The notes under the pieces were generated by a model. That model was not told where the DNA came from. It searched no databases and worked only from the letters and a program-made list of their open reading frames with translations. This document shows, one piece after another, positions 11,165-22,585 of a DNA stretch of 64,000 bases. Source of the stretch: Varroa destructor (taxonomy: Eukaryota > Arthropoda > Arachnida > Mesostigmata > Varroidae); contig NW_019211454.1 of assembly GCF_002443255.2 (NCBI RefSeq), positions 61,360,823-61,424,822 of the forward strand, given 5' to 3'. The stretch's first letter is position 1. The number at the start of each line of letters is the position of its first letter. A program made the position numbers and the translations under genes.

Positions 11165-12050
11165 TCTCCTGTGATCCTGTAATACATGCTGTTTACATAG
11201 AGTCTATTTATTACTAGAATGCCATCTTGGACATGGACTTACTTTGTGTTATATGCACGAAATTACCTGGCCGATATATTCATGTGCATGGCTTACGGGT
11301 TTGCACTCCGTTTTAGATGTGCAGATTGCTGAAGTTAACTCTTTGCGATGGTGTGACGGTAATGAGTTTGCTCACTAATCAAAGGTATACGGAGGCGGTC
11401 TAAGCTCGACTATTTCCATAGGCAGGTCTTATCCTCCAATAAAAACCTGAGAAATGAAAAAGGCGATTAATATAGTAATTTTTTTCCCTGTTTGCCCGTC
11501 AGATAGATCTCCAGACAGCAACCCCAAATTACTAAACTTGAATCTCTTAATTTGATAGGCCCCTGAAACGATGCAAGACAATGACACCGAGATTTTAGAC
11601 CAAGAAACGTTAGCTGAGGGCCATCTATAAAAAAAATATAGGCTAACTAAGTGATTGCTGGTTTTTCCCACGAAAATGTAATGAATAACCCTAGTTTGAA
11701 AAAACAATATATATATTCTCTGCAGAACTGCTAATCTTTTAGATCGCTTGACTTTGAATTAAGTCATACGGCAGTGCTCCGCTTCGCCTAAATTTTTCTG
11801 TACGAAAACTTCATCTCAGCTAATTTTTGGTATTGTGAAAGCCTTGTAAGCTAGAGTTGCCCACTTGAGCCTAAAATACAATACAGGATTAGCAATAATT
11901 CTGTTTTAAAGATAAGCAATTAACCATACTACATATTGTTCATATGATTTTTTCGACGATAGGCAAAATATACTCGCCTAATTCAATTAAAATGTCGATA
12001 CATGCCCACTTCTAGTTGTTTGATGACAGTAGGTAGGCAAATCTAACGTC
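11165..12050. other. No recognisable feature
   Basis: AT-rich sequence with stops in all frames. A 92-codon minus-strand frame at 11429-11707 is hydrophobic and looks like a chance product of AT-rich DNA. Confidence 0.45.
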
Positions 12051-12053
12051 TGT

Positions 12054-12560
12054 TTGGGCATCCGAACAATGGTCGCATTAGAATTCATCGATGCAGTATC
12101 ATACGCTAACAAGCCACGAAAAAGGTCACAAAAAATCAGGCCCTCGTGCCTGCCGCAGTCTGCCACGAACCATGAAAGAAAAGACAAAACGAAGCATTCG
12201 CAAAGAGTCAACAAGGCAGAAGACGCAGTACCAGTTAAACAGTTAAGCAGCAGAGTAGCGGTAGAGAGCCGCAGTGCAGTAGAAGTCAGTGGTCCTAGCG
12301 GGACAACCGAACACAGGCGAACGTAACGAAAAAAGAAAGATGGCCGAACGCGAACCGGCTGGCCGGGTCATTCTCGAGCCTGAAGACGCGCCAGAGCTAC
12401 TAGGTTCTCCTTCTTAAACCACTTCAGCCTGAACCGCTTTACAATCCAATAAGTAAACCTTCCGATATCACAGTCGCCGATGCTACGGCGGAGCTGCCGC
12501 AGCCTTGCTGACTTCTGCCATGACTACTCCCAGAATAAGAGCTGGTCTTTGAAGTTAGGT
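12054..12560 (+). other. Purine-rich exon-like island with short Kozak ORF
   Basis: A 90-codon plus-strand frame (12054-12326), rich in Lys, Arg, Ser and Gln, is followed 13 bases later by AAGATGGCC, a near-ideal animal start context, at 12340. That frame encodes only 25 residues (MAEREPAGRVILEPEDAPEL, then LGSPS) and stops at 12415. A second ATG at about 12480 opens 32 codons. This could be a leader exon with upstream ORFs, or the first coding exon if a donor precedes the stop. No homology is recognised. Confidence 0.25.
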
Positions 12561-12564
12561 GAAA

Positions 12565-13440
12565 AGAAGCTCAGATAGCGGGAAGACTATGACCGCAGAC
12601 GCGGTCCGGTGTTCCAGTTTAAGGCCAATATTTTACAATAGGCCAGATAAAGGTACGCTGTGCATACGACCTGGATTATGATGAACTTTTTGTTGAGAGG
12701 CTGACACAGTTGCGGTTTGCTGGGAATATGATTCTTGATTGGCTCGGACGTAGTATATGCAGTTTTACCGACTATTAATTTTATGTTTCATAGTGCTTTT
12801 GCTCTCAAGCGAGCATCACATCGGAAAGAAATATTGATTAAAATTCAAACACTAATGGATTACGCGTTTAGAAGCGTTACAAAGTGTGCCACTGATCTGC
12901 GGCAAATCTATAGTTTCAGTGAAAGCAACGAAGTGTGTTTCCATAACTTTTTTAACTTACATTAAAGTTGGTGCACATCTTAGCTGGAATCCTTGTGGAT
13001 GTCAGAGTCGTTTTGAAAGAGGACAATTATTGATCCGTTTGGGCCTGGCCTATTTATATTCCCGAATTTAGAAGTAGTATATAACGAAATTTTTTGTTGG
13101 CACACTAATTTTTTTAGCAATGATTACTGGTGAGTAACGACGAACCAATATCCGAATCGCACTCTCTACGTAGACCTAGTTTATCATGCTGCGTTGAGGC
13201 ACATCTAATATATTATATATACTATATACTAAACACTCTAGATACATAGATTACACTGTACTATTTAATATAATTATACTCTTAACATGTACAGCAGACA
13301 CCGCTGTGTGTGTTATTTACATAAATTGTCATGCCGCTCGAATCAATACCGTCTATAAAAAATAACGCTGATTATTTTTGGGGTAGCCTGCATCACTTGA
13401 CTTGCTCAGGATGCAAGGATAGAGAAAGGAAAAATAGCCG
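12565..13440. other. No recognisable feature
   Basis: AT-rich with short frames only, including an A/T-dense stretch near 13200-13280. Nothing assignable. Confidence 0.45.
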
Positions 13441-13776
13441 CTAAGGACGTAACTGTTGCGCCGGACGCTGCATTTTAAAGCCAAAAGTAGCAATATGAAG
13501 GATCTCGCATGGAAAAGTCTTGTTAGCGTCTTCTACCTTCGGCTGGTTTAGCTGTATACATGCGTGGCATATCCTATACTTATTGACAGATCGTATTTTA
13601 GTTCCGATAGCTATTATACTATCAGAACTATTTCTATGATTGTTTTTCTTAGATTTCAGTATGCATTTCAACCATGAGTTGTTTGAAGAAAAAGTAAGCA
13701 TTTTGGATGAAGATAGCGTTATTGAAGATTGGATGGGTAATGAAAAAAAACGTTGAGGATATTTGTTGAAGTCCAA
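13441..13776 (-). pseudogene. Possible gypsy integrase H2C2 finger
   Basis: The 111-codon frame contains SVNKYRICHACIQLNQPK. This fits the D-V-x2-YV-x2-C-x2-CQ-x-x-KPK end of the integrase zinc finger, with one inserted residue before Gln. Upstream, KK-x3-R and a Gly sit at the distances expected for the KKT-x2-R and WPG motifs, but the Trp and His are missing. It is AT-rich and unsupported by neighbouring fragments, so it could be coincidence. Confidence 0.35.
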
Positions 13777-14109
13777 TCTATATTCGTGGTATGTTCGCTA
13801 GATTATTAGCTCATCACAGAATGATGAAATATTATAAAGCACATCATGTGAGTGATCTATGATTCGTTATATTAAATTAGTAAATACTTCACATAGTCTT
13901 CATTTCATATTTTTTTGATGCTGGGGCCACGGTTCAACTTAAAAAATGTTCATCGTATACGATCGATCCGCGACCAAGGTTGTTACAATGAACGCGGAAG
14001 AGATCCTCGAAGACAAAGCAATGGAGAGTCGATGACCCTTGAATCGTCGTCAAACTTCACAAATGACACACAAATAATAAGGCAAGATCTTTCCGATTTG
14101 CTATAAGGG

Positions 14110-15540
14110 GATGGAAATCTTTGCTTGCCACAAATGACCCATAACTGGCCTTCAAGACATCTTTCTGCGCCATAAAGCAAATCACCATTGACACGATGTT
14201 ATAGAGAATGTACCAGCGCTAAAAACCAAATTGACTTATCACATAAGTCACACTAGAGAGCCACGTGATTATCTGGACTTAAACATTTTTGTTATTGGTA
14301 GAACATAATGTAAACCTTATAAACGTTGTGTTGTCCACTCTATCACTGAGCTGTTTAGCTGATCTACTTTACTGCAGAAAGCAAGCCCTATTAACTGAAC
14401 ACCCCTTTAAGAGTGTCCAAAAACAACGTCAGCTCAAGGGTTCTTTAGCCGGTGGGATATAAACAATCCAATCGTAATCTCTTCTAAAGGCTGCCTCGTT
14501 TAGCAGTCGAGTATCGAATTAAAGTTCAATATTCACTGAGTAAGAGCTTATAGCACAAGCTCTTTCTATATGGACATTATTAAGATCACGTATGGTCAGA
14601 AATAGAGAAATGAGATGAGATACATACATACAGAAAACGCATGAACATTGTTTGATCTAAAATATAAGGTGCAATTTCTTTTTCTGAGGTAAGTATTAGT
14701 TTTTCTTTTAAGAAGACCACAATAATTCAGTTACCTAGACGTCAGTAGGACCCAACAAGACGCATCAGTAGGAACGGCGTGATTGGTATTTTTAGGTGCG
14801 TTGCAATGGTAACCGTAGAAAACGGAGGAAGGGTTACGATCACTAATTCAAATCTTAAAGTAGGCGAGATTGCTACTGCAAAAGATTACGAAATACGATG
14901 ACATATGACTGAAATGCTAGTAGCCGTAAATAGGCCCTTTGTATAATTGCCATGTCTTTTCATAGGTCCGTTGGAAAAATCCAATAGGTCGAGCATGAGC
15001 CAGCCAGCCAGAGGTGATTCCGAGGATATCATAGACTTTTTATGCCAATCCATTCAATCAATGTATTCAGCTTGATTGAAATATTAACCTATAACAAGGC
15101 TGGATCAGACACTCCTGCATTCAACTGCGTATCAAGCTTTTAATCACAGTAGGACTTCCGACATAGCTGCACTATTCTAGCTATCAAAAAGTGCCACACA
15201 TTTTTCAGCTTTAAGAAATTAAAAAAATGTCTTCAATCCGCTACGGCAAGTTCTATTAGCTAGTGATTCATTTTGTCTTCTTAGATAGAACATGCAGTCC
15301 TTAAGACCTCTGTTGTAATGCTTTTCTAAAAGTGAACTCAATAACAGTATGATGTAAAAAATCTCGCTGTTGACCACAAAATATCCGCCCGATGTATATT
15401 AGAGAGTACTAAAATAGCAAATAACGAGTCAAAAAACGGACGGACTGAGGGTAACAGAGGCTAAACAGAATTGCCAATGACAAATGTACCGTACTTTGGC
15501 TTCCGAAATAGCCAACGTTTCAAGCCCTTAATAACTAGGT
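14110..15540. other. No recognisable feature
   Basis: Short frames only. No motif, repeat array or RNA gene was seen on either strand. Confidence 0.45.
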
Positions 15541-15546
15541 ACAACT

Positions 15547-15822
15547 ATGAGATCTGCTGGTTGTACGTGTCTGGATGAGCAGCTCGTGAGGCGCCAAGTA
15601 AACAGACACAGGATTCGTATTGAGCACACCCACCGTTGTATTCACCTATTTTTTTTTGTACTGTATTCCATATTTTATGTTGTATCTTCAAACGATGCCA
15701 ATGTTATTGTGGCTTATACGATACGCCCGCATGGGTGGTTCCTTTATAATCCAAAGCGGATTCTGGTCGTCTCCATAGGAAGGTCCACATGTCACCGAGC
15801 ATCTGGCCTGTCGGATGGCTGA
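15547..15822 (+). pseudogene. Possible gypsy RNase H fragment
   Basis: An ATG frame of 91 codons. Near its middle, VVSSNDANVIVAYTIRPHGW followed by PKRIL resembles FxVxTDASxxxVGAVL, the GxW turn and SKKL. The match rests on few residues with one gap, and no neighbouring pol motif was found. A chance frame is the main alternative. Confidence 0.3.
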
Positions 15823-15829
15823 CGGCGTT

Positions 15830-17500
15830 AAACAGCTAAAAACAATGCGGAATCAGAGCAATGTCATTCTGGCGGCTCGGCCCGCTTGTCTCCGATCCTG
15901 ACAGGCGACGCAGGCAGCATTCTATAGTATTAGTACATTCCTGTGCCGATATCAAGTAGGCAGGCTGGCAGGACATAGGAAGACGTGCAGACGGCATATG
16001 GCGCAGGTTGTGGGTCTTACATATGTGTATATCAAGTCTAGCAAATACGAGACTATGTTACGGTCAATCGGATGAAAGACAACGAAGCGAAACGACAATA
16101 TTGACTGAGACCAAATAGGCGTGCACTGGCTAGTAAACCGGACAGGGGATATCAGGAAGGTTTATGAAGCTTCGAGGAAGTCGTGCGGGGCAAAATGAAG
16201 ATAGAAAACTGGTAACCGATGCTCCGCCTCAAGAGTGATAATGGTGTATACGCACATTCTTAGGTAAAGACCACTACTATAAACATTGGCGGGTAGAGGT
16301 TAAACATATGTCTAGCGAAACATGTCGCAGATATAGATAAAGGTTTTAGCTAAACAGAATAGAAATGTAATAACGAAACAGTAAAAGCTTTTGAGCAATG
16401 CTTCGTACAGGTTTACAATTTATCATCCAAAGAAATAGTTGGCCATCGAAACTTACAGCCGTATTCAGGATAGAGGTTCTAGAAAAAACACAACTGCACA
16501 TAACACTAATGCCGTGCAATTACCTTCATTTACTTTGCAACACGTTTTAACATACACGAGTAAATTGTAGTATTAATTACAGGCCGTATATAAATGAAAA
16601 ATGGTGTCTCCCGATATCCAAGGGACGATAGTCATTGTACTAGATATTTAAATACCAAATCGTTAAGTCAGCGTTCGTGCAAGCCACATATATATATATG
16701 ACTTTTTGAATTGTTTGGCTCGTTAGCGTTTTTTGTTTTCTTTCTGCGAGAAAAATGACAGAGTTAAATTGAACGGGCAAAACCTCAAGGCTTCTGGTGT
16801 GTAGCTGCCTTTCTTATCTTCGGCAAGCCTACGTAACAAGCTTTTAACGCATGTTAACTTTGGTGGTATGATTCACTTGCTCCATTGCTATTGCCGTCGC
16901 ATCCAGCGTAAGCGCATTGTTTTCCGATGTCCCCTAGAGACTACATACAATGGGCCATGTACACGCTTAGTGAACGAGCAGTACATCTGTAAAAAGCGAA
17001 AAAAATCCACTATTGGCAAAATGTCGTGAACGCAGCAACAAAGCAAAGTATATGCTGCTATTGGAACACCGTCGTTGCTCTTGACCCAGTCATTTTTTGA
17101 ATCGAAAAATTACCAAAAATAAACTATGATTGCTTTTTTAGTCTTCCGCTTTATTACTTATGTCCTTCTTCTTCGGTTTCGATTATTTCCAAAATAAACA
17201 TGTATTCAAAACTTAAATCTAAAAACATAATATATGTATATAGCTAGATGATTTGATTGGCTCAATTATTATTTTAAAAATTGGCGATATTAGCTGGATT
17301 TAATGTAGCTGATATAGAATTGATTAGGTGAGTCAAAAAAGCATAACATTTGTCGTGGTTTCATTTGGTGCATTTCCGCCTTAGCAAATGAGAACTGGCC
17401 TTGAGGAAAGAGACCTATTCCCCCAACATCTAGGACTTAGCGCTTATCCCGTCAAGAAGGCATTTACTAGGAATACTTCATAAAGGTAAGATCACATTTC
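15830..17500. other. No recognisable feature
   Basis: Short frames only, with a small TA run near 16690-16700. No motif was recognised. Confidence 0.45.
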
Positions 17501-17504
17501 TGAT

Positions 17505-17720
17505 ATGGACGAGGCGCAAAATTCGTCTAAGTTCGCCGATCATTTTCAAGAACATATGCTAAAACGAAAACTAAGTTATAAGATAACGTACTTGTCGTCG
17601 TCGTCGTTTAAAGTTGTTCAATTCAACAGCATCGGTACCAAACACCCCCTATGTTACATGTCCTATGTTCTAAGTCACTATCGTGTTATCACAACTTACA
17701 GTTTCTCCGCTCTTCAGTGA
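17505..17720 (+). pseudogene. Gypsy RNase H fragment
   Basis: An ATG frame of 71 codons. Residues 26-39 (KITYLSSSSFKVVQ) fit the KIxTDASxxGxGAVLxQ start of the domain with the acidic pair lost. Residues 47-53 are HPLCYMS, matching the HPIAYxS strand, followed by Leu-Ser and a Tyr-Ser pair at about the right spacing. The match is compact and nearly ungapped. No flanking pol sequence was identified, and the frame ends at 17718. Confidence 0.45.
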
Positions 17721-18550
17721 CTCCATCTTTCTGCGCACATTCGTTTTTCTGTCCTTCAGACCCAACGCATTCACTTGTTCGACAACCTCGTGTGTGCGAG
17801 CTTGCCGCTGTCGGTGATTCTTTAAGGTAGCACGTAGACGCCAACTCGCTCTGTGCTGTCGCATCGATTCACACTCCCTCACGTCTCCTACTTCGTATAT
17901 ATCGTACTTGTATATATATGGATTCTCCCTTGCTCTTTCTATCCGCGTCAGTCTTTATCTCCATCTCTAATAGTTTTTCTAGGCGTTGTGCTTCTGTGAT
18001 TGATAAACAAACCACCGCCGGTTTCACCACGACTTCAGCTGGCACTGCGGCAGCCGCCGTTGCTAACGGCTCCAGTGGCAACAGTCCTTGTATCTGTAAT
18101 AGTAGTAGTGGTGGTGGCACCACGACGATGACTCGTCAAAAGTGGAAACATCTGGGATCTAAGTTCCTGCCCTTGGTGTCTATCCTAGTCGAGTTTCCTA
18201 AGTCCTGTTCGTCTTCCTCTTCATCCTCCTTTACTTTCTCCTTTTGCTTTGCTTGTTCCGGCACAAGTCGGGCCGCACTGTCCCTTCTGGCACAACCTGC
18301 AGCCTTGTACGGTTGTCTTCTGTTCTGTCTTAAGCCGATTAGTGCCACTCATGTTCTCCGGGGAAATCTCTTTGCTGGTTTTTTTTGGCTGCCTTTAGCC
18401 TGCTTGCTCGCAAATACCACCAGCAGCTTTCGTTTTCACCAGCGCTCCTATGCGCTCGAACGCTACAGCCGCAGCCAACGCGCTGCCACCCTGCCTCTTT
18501 TTCCTTTCAAGGGCATGGATGAATCGGCAAACGGAAGAGATGCCTAACTT
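17670..18550 (-). other. Exon-like GC-rich island ending at a GTAAGT donor
   Basis: On the minus strand this island is purine-rich, with an acidic Lys/Glu run (KEDEEEDEQ) and open frames broken by single stops. It ends in ACT followed by GTAAGT at 17699-17694, a textbook splice donor. The final minus frame (17882-17670) is strongly basic. The layout suits a host exon, perhaps largely 5' UTR, transcribed leftwards. The opposite strand holds the longest frame of the window, so the coding strand is uncertain. Confidence 0.3.
17918..18547 (+). CDS. Longest open frame (209 codons), doubtful protein
   Basis: ATG-initiated after a short TA run. The product starts with a hydrophobic stretch like a signal peptide (MDSPLLFLSASVFISI), then low-complexity Ser/Thr/Ala/Gly, then Cys- and Leu-rich sequence. 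No domain is recognised. The composition follows pyrimidine-rich triplet tracts (TCC, TCG), which stay open by chance, and the minus strand looks at least as exon-like. I think a real protein here is unlikely. Confidence 0.2.
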   Translation: MDSPLLFLSASVFISISNSFSRRCASVIDKQTTAGFTTTSAGTAAAAVANGSSGNSPCICNSSSGGGTTTMTRQKWKHLGSKFLPLVSILVEFPKSCSSSSSSSFTFSFCFACSGTSRAALSLLAQPAALYGCLLFCLKPISATHVLRGNLFAGFFWLPLACLLANTTSSFRFHQRSYALERYSRSQRAATLPLFPFKGMDESANGRDA

Positions 18551-18717
18551 TTCCATCGTCTCCAATCATGCGTATATCCTATTTTTTCTTGTTTTTCCTT
18601 TCTCCACCTTCAATCAGTTTTGATAAACGAACTTGAACTATCTTTTGTATTGGTCTTTTCTGTACACGTGTGCGACTAAGTGAAGCGGGTGTCTAAAACA
18701 CCATATTTACAAAAGAA

Positions 18718-18737
18718 ACTGACTGACTGACTGACTG
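18718..18737 (+). repeat. (ACTG)5 microsatellite
   Basis: Five perfect tandem copies of ACTG. Confidence 0.95.
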
Positions 18738-20202
18738 GAAATTTAGGATATTAACTTTTCCTAAAAAGCAGATTTAGAACTATATGATCACCATCTATCT
18801 TGCAAATGTATGCTACGTTGTAAGAGTAAATTAGATTTCACTAGTTCTTAATAAATCAAAAATTAATAATGGATCATAGAAAAAAATCTAAAAAATATAT
18901 CCCCGTGTGAACTTTGGATACTATTGTGAAAGCTACTTAAATGCAAGGCAAACTTTACAGGAAAAATCAACGATAATTTGACAGGAAAAGTGCGCGGAAA
19001 TTTAGAAGTTGAAACAAAAATCCGTTGTACTATATCAGTCAACATAAGTTCCCCAGATTCTATACGCTTACAGTTTGTTTAATTGCAAATGTTCATAACT
19101 TGCTTGAAACACCTTTATTCACCAAATTTCTATCATCAAATTTCATTGAAATAAGGCTCACAAGGACGTCGTTGAAACATCGGCGTTTAAACAGATATTA
19201 AAAGCAAACATATAAATTGTACTTGGTTAGAGAAGTACACGTTTGCGACGATTCTAAAGGTCAAAAAAAGTGTTTTTATGGTTATGAGACCCCGAGCCCA
19301 AAACCATTCTCCCCAAATTTAATTCTTTTGTGATGATACAAACTCAGTGGAAGGGGTTGCTATTCCACGAGTTCGTTAGACTGACTTCGTTGCGGTTTCG
19401 GAAATGTGCCAGCACATTCATTAGCGGCAAACTAGCGTACTTCAAGATAGTGCCTGATCGTGATCGTTATTCCAAGCAGTAAAAGCACGGCAGCTTCAAA
19501 GACTGAAAGGTCCCCAAAGGAAGGAAGTTTCATGGCGTTTGTATACTGACAAACCGACTAAACATGTCTCAACAACTTAACAGCTTTTTTCTTTACAAAC
19601 CTGGAATAAGCATATTAAGGCACCAGCTGAACAGCCGGCGAAGTGATTTAAGACACTTGTTTTCGAAGTACTTATTCATGCTCTTACCCTCATTTATATA
19701 TATCACAGTGACTTTGTACACTTCTACCTGGACGATAGCAACCCCCGAGTAATATGGTACAAAATTTATTTTATTGGCCTGAATCGGCTCCATCTATTAC
19801 TTACTAAGGCCGAACGATGCAACGGTTAGCAGCAATGCAATAATAACTAAACGCATATATAATAATTGTCATTTATCTACTAAAGTCGTTTTCGACGGCT
19901 TTTTACCATATGACACATATCTGCTATCATCATTAACGTAATATATAATGAAACTCACTTCTATTAACGCCGCTCACTCACCTGCGTGCCTGCTACAGCT
20001 AATTAAGTACTACAGTTGATTGCAGATTTACTATTATCTTGTGAATGATTTTCTGCTTAGCCATCGTCAACGAGCTTGTAACCTGGACTGCGGTGGCAGG
20101 ACGTTGCAGCTCCTGCTGTAATGAACTCACAGACTCACCCTACTAGAAGCGCCAGCATGGCCGCGTCTCGTATTTGGCCTAATCGTGTTTACAAGACCCT
20201 TC

Positions 20203-20231
20203 ATTCACAACAGCTTGTTCCTGTTGTGAAT
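20203..20231. repeat. Perfect 11-bp inverted repeat, 7-bp loop
   Basis: ATTCACAACAG is followed after CTTGTTC by its exact reverse complement CTGTTGTGAAT. The number of such perfect 11-bp hairpins expected by chance in 64 kb is below one. There is no pyrimidine run to suggest a terminator and no neighbouring gene. Confidence 0.85.
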
Positions 20232-21686
20232 AGAGAACCCTGTCAAATGGAGCGATAGGTGCCGAAACAAAGCGTACGGTGTATAAAAGAAATATCCCGT
20301 TTTATGCTCTGCGAAAGCTCTCCTTATTTTATATCTATGGGCAATAAGTTCTTTTTTATGAGTGGAAGTTACCGCGATATTGGTAATCACACCTCAGGAT
20401 TGCATGCATATATTTAGCATCTGAAAGCCTCTCACATAAGCGACGCGTTGCTGTTAAGCGTAGCCATAGCATCAGCTAGCTGGGCTCATATCATAGAAAG
20501 TAGCAGCTATTTTCGATTGCGAAGTTAAAACCCTGTTATATAGATAAAACAGTGAGGTCTTGTGTTGACGCAAGAGGTCGTCGCTTGAAGAGCGATGACG
20601 TGGTCACATTATGGTGTGAGTTATGTTCAATTACTATACACCGGAAATGAGTGATGCGGTGCGTTATTTCGCTCTGTCAGTCAAACGAGGGCTACTACAA
20701 AGAAAACAGTGCAAATTTCTGGGAAAATTGACTGAAAAATTAACGATTAGAAGATAGCTAGCAAAGGAAATATGCTCTTCTCGATCTTGTATGCACATCG
20801 ACAGGGGGGATATTACCGAGGACACTGATTTACGTTATCTTGCTGCTTTTTTTTTGTTATCTTCCAAGGAGCTGTCGGTAACTCCCTGAACTTAATAACT
20901 CATTCTCGATCTGTCCTATTCGTCTAAGGTATAAATAAATAGTCGGCTACAATGAAGAGGTGAGCTTTGAGTTCTTGCGCTATCGCTATCAGACTGTTCT
21001 ATAAGGGGTATCGTGTCTTTATCTGATACCGTTCAGCTACAGGTAATTAATTTAAGTTTTAAGTGACGCAGAAGGCGATTAATACGCCTTTCTTCTCTGT
21101 TAGCGTACGCAGTTCTGGACGCGGTATGATTACCTATGCTTATGTACTGAAGTTCTTTGGATGGCAAAGCAGTCCAATTGTGTTCGTTATTGGCAGTTTA
21201 TTACTAAAGTAACGCTAATACATAAGTTACTTGAAAATTTTAATACAATAAAGACTTACAGAACGTCAAGAGGGTTTTGCTTTACTCAGTGTATTTGTCT
21301 ATATATATATACGAGCTTTACATATTGAAGACATTTTAGTTTTTAGATTTTGAGTCTGAACCACCTAGATTCGTATCCGAGTTACATTAACAATAAAGCT
21401 GCACTTGCAGTAAAGTTTCCTTAAGTTCTTAATAAAGATAATTTCCTTTAATTGTATCGCATGACCTCAAGCGTTAAGGTCTAGTAGCTTTTCTAATTAA
21501 CAACAGCGTATAAATGCGAATCTCCAGTTCTTTGTCTCTTAGCCCATTTTCCCGTATTCCCTTCGCAGCGGTAGATAGGGACAGAAGAAAAGCCCGCCGA
21601 AGCGCACGGCACGCAGTGTAAAAAGGCCCGCCGACGGCCACTTTCTCGGTTCGTGGATACCTAATTTCGTCATCCCCTCATTAACA

Positions 21687-21914
21687 TTGCCTGTGGAATG
21701 TTCCCTGAAGAGCTGTAACTCATCAAGTTTCATAGATAATTTCACAGGAACATTGCATCTGACTTGCGGTCCCCGTCTCCACTCAAATCAAAAGAGTATT
21801 AGCCATTTATTTAACCAATACGAGTTTTCGCTCAAAAGAATCAAATGCTCTTTTCATCTTTACTTCAGGAAACGAGGTCATAATATGGCTCTTTTTTATT
21901 ATATGGGGGATTAA
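21687..21914 (+). pseudogene. Gypsy RT fragment around motif C
   Basis: FIDN (15-18) stands where the catalytic YLDD loop should be. HLF (40-42) fits the L-x-x-VF helix. FSLKRIKCSF (47-56) fits the LxLxxxKCxF strand exactly. GH (64-65) follows about ten residues later, as in FLGH. The second catalytic Asp is Asn. Motif identity and spacing across 50 residues make this a convincing fragment. The frame stops at 21912 and no thumb sequence was found after it. Confidence 0.55.
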
Positions 21915-22231
21915 TATGAAGAAGAAATAGTTTTGTATCTGGCTTCATTTCAACGACCAAATTAAATTTGAATACATTTATTGAGTTTCAAAGATGAAGT
22001 GCTAGAGTGATGACTGGGAACCGCAATGTTAAAAACATGATCGCGTCTGGACGCGCGTGAAAAACGAAGGCGTAAAAGAAACATATATAAAAAATCGTAC
22101 TCGCTTACGATATTCGTTTTTCTTTTCCGCAAACGTTTATAATTATCTAGATTTATTCCCAAAGAAATTCGAGGAGAGGTCCATCGAAGAAGTCGAAATT
22201 TTAGAAACGTTTTAAAACCCCAGCTTACGCT

Positions 22232-22585
22232 TTGCTCTCTATACGGACAGAAGAGCGAAAAAATTTCAATTTGCTTAGTAGTTACTTTATTCAATTTTTT
22301 ATAACCACCTTCAATTTGCAAAAAAATGTTCAGTTATATTTAAAAAAAAAAAGAAGATTTGATACGCTAAAAATGTCTAAATCTGTATGTCTCTTGCAAC
22401 TTCAAGTACTGGTCAATAGTTTTCATAGTCCACCAACTAAATATCATATAAATGTTGATCCTTATTCTACGAAGCATGTATTCGAAATATCACGTAAATC
22501 CCATCTTAGATGGTCCGTGAAAGCATCGGAAATGCCCCATCCGAGGTTCTACCATAGCATTTCAGTTAATATTCAGCGCAACTAG
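22232..22585 (+). pseudogene. Possible gypsy RT motif A-B fragment
   Basis: YHINVDPYSTKHVF fits the YHQIxVxP-x4-KTAF block, one residue short. A Phe seven residues earlier fits YFS, and W-S-V followed by a Pro and Phe resembles the EWLVMPFG to TF stretch. Motif A Asp is absent. It lies 500 bp downstream of a motif C fragment on the same strand, the wrong order for one element, so it would be a separate copy. Chance resemblance is possible. Confidence 0.35.

Larger units (their letters stand above)
18555..21680. other. Mostly featureless AT-rich stretch
   Basis: It holds the ACTG microsatellite and the 20203 hairpin listed separately. A 62-codon plus frame at 19564-19752 has a hydrophobic FIYITVTLYTSTW faintly like a YLDD-region strand, but both aspartates are missing and I do not call it. 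Confidence 0.4.

Noticed and set aside
13915..14106. FDAGATVQL in one frame, resembling the DTGA active site of a retropepsin.
   Set aside because: A single short motif with the Thr changed; no flanking protease pattern.
19564..19752. FIYITVTLYTSTW as an RT catalytic-loop strand.
   Set aside because: Both aspartates are absent, and hydrophobic peptides of this kind are common in AT-rich DNA.
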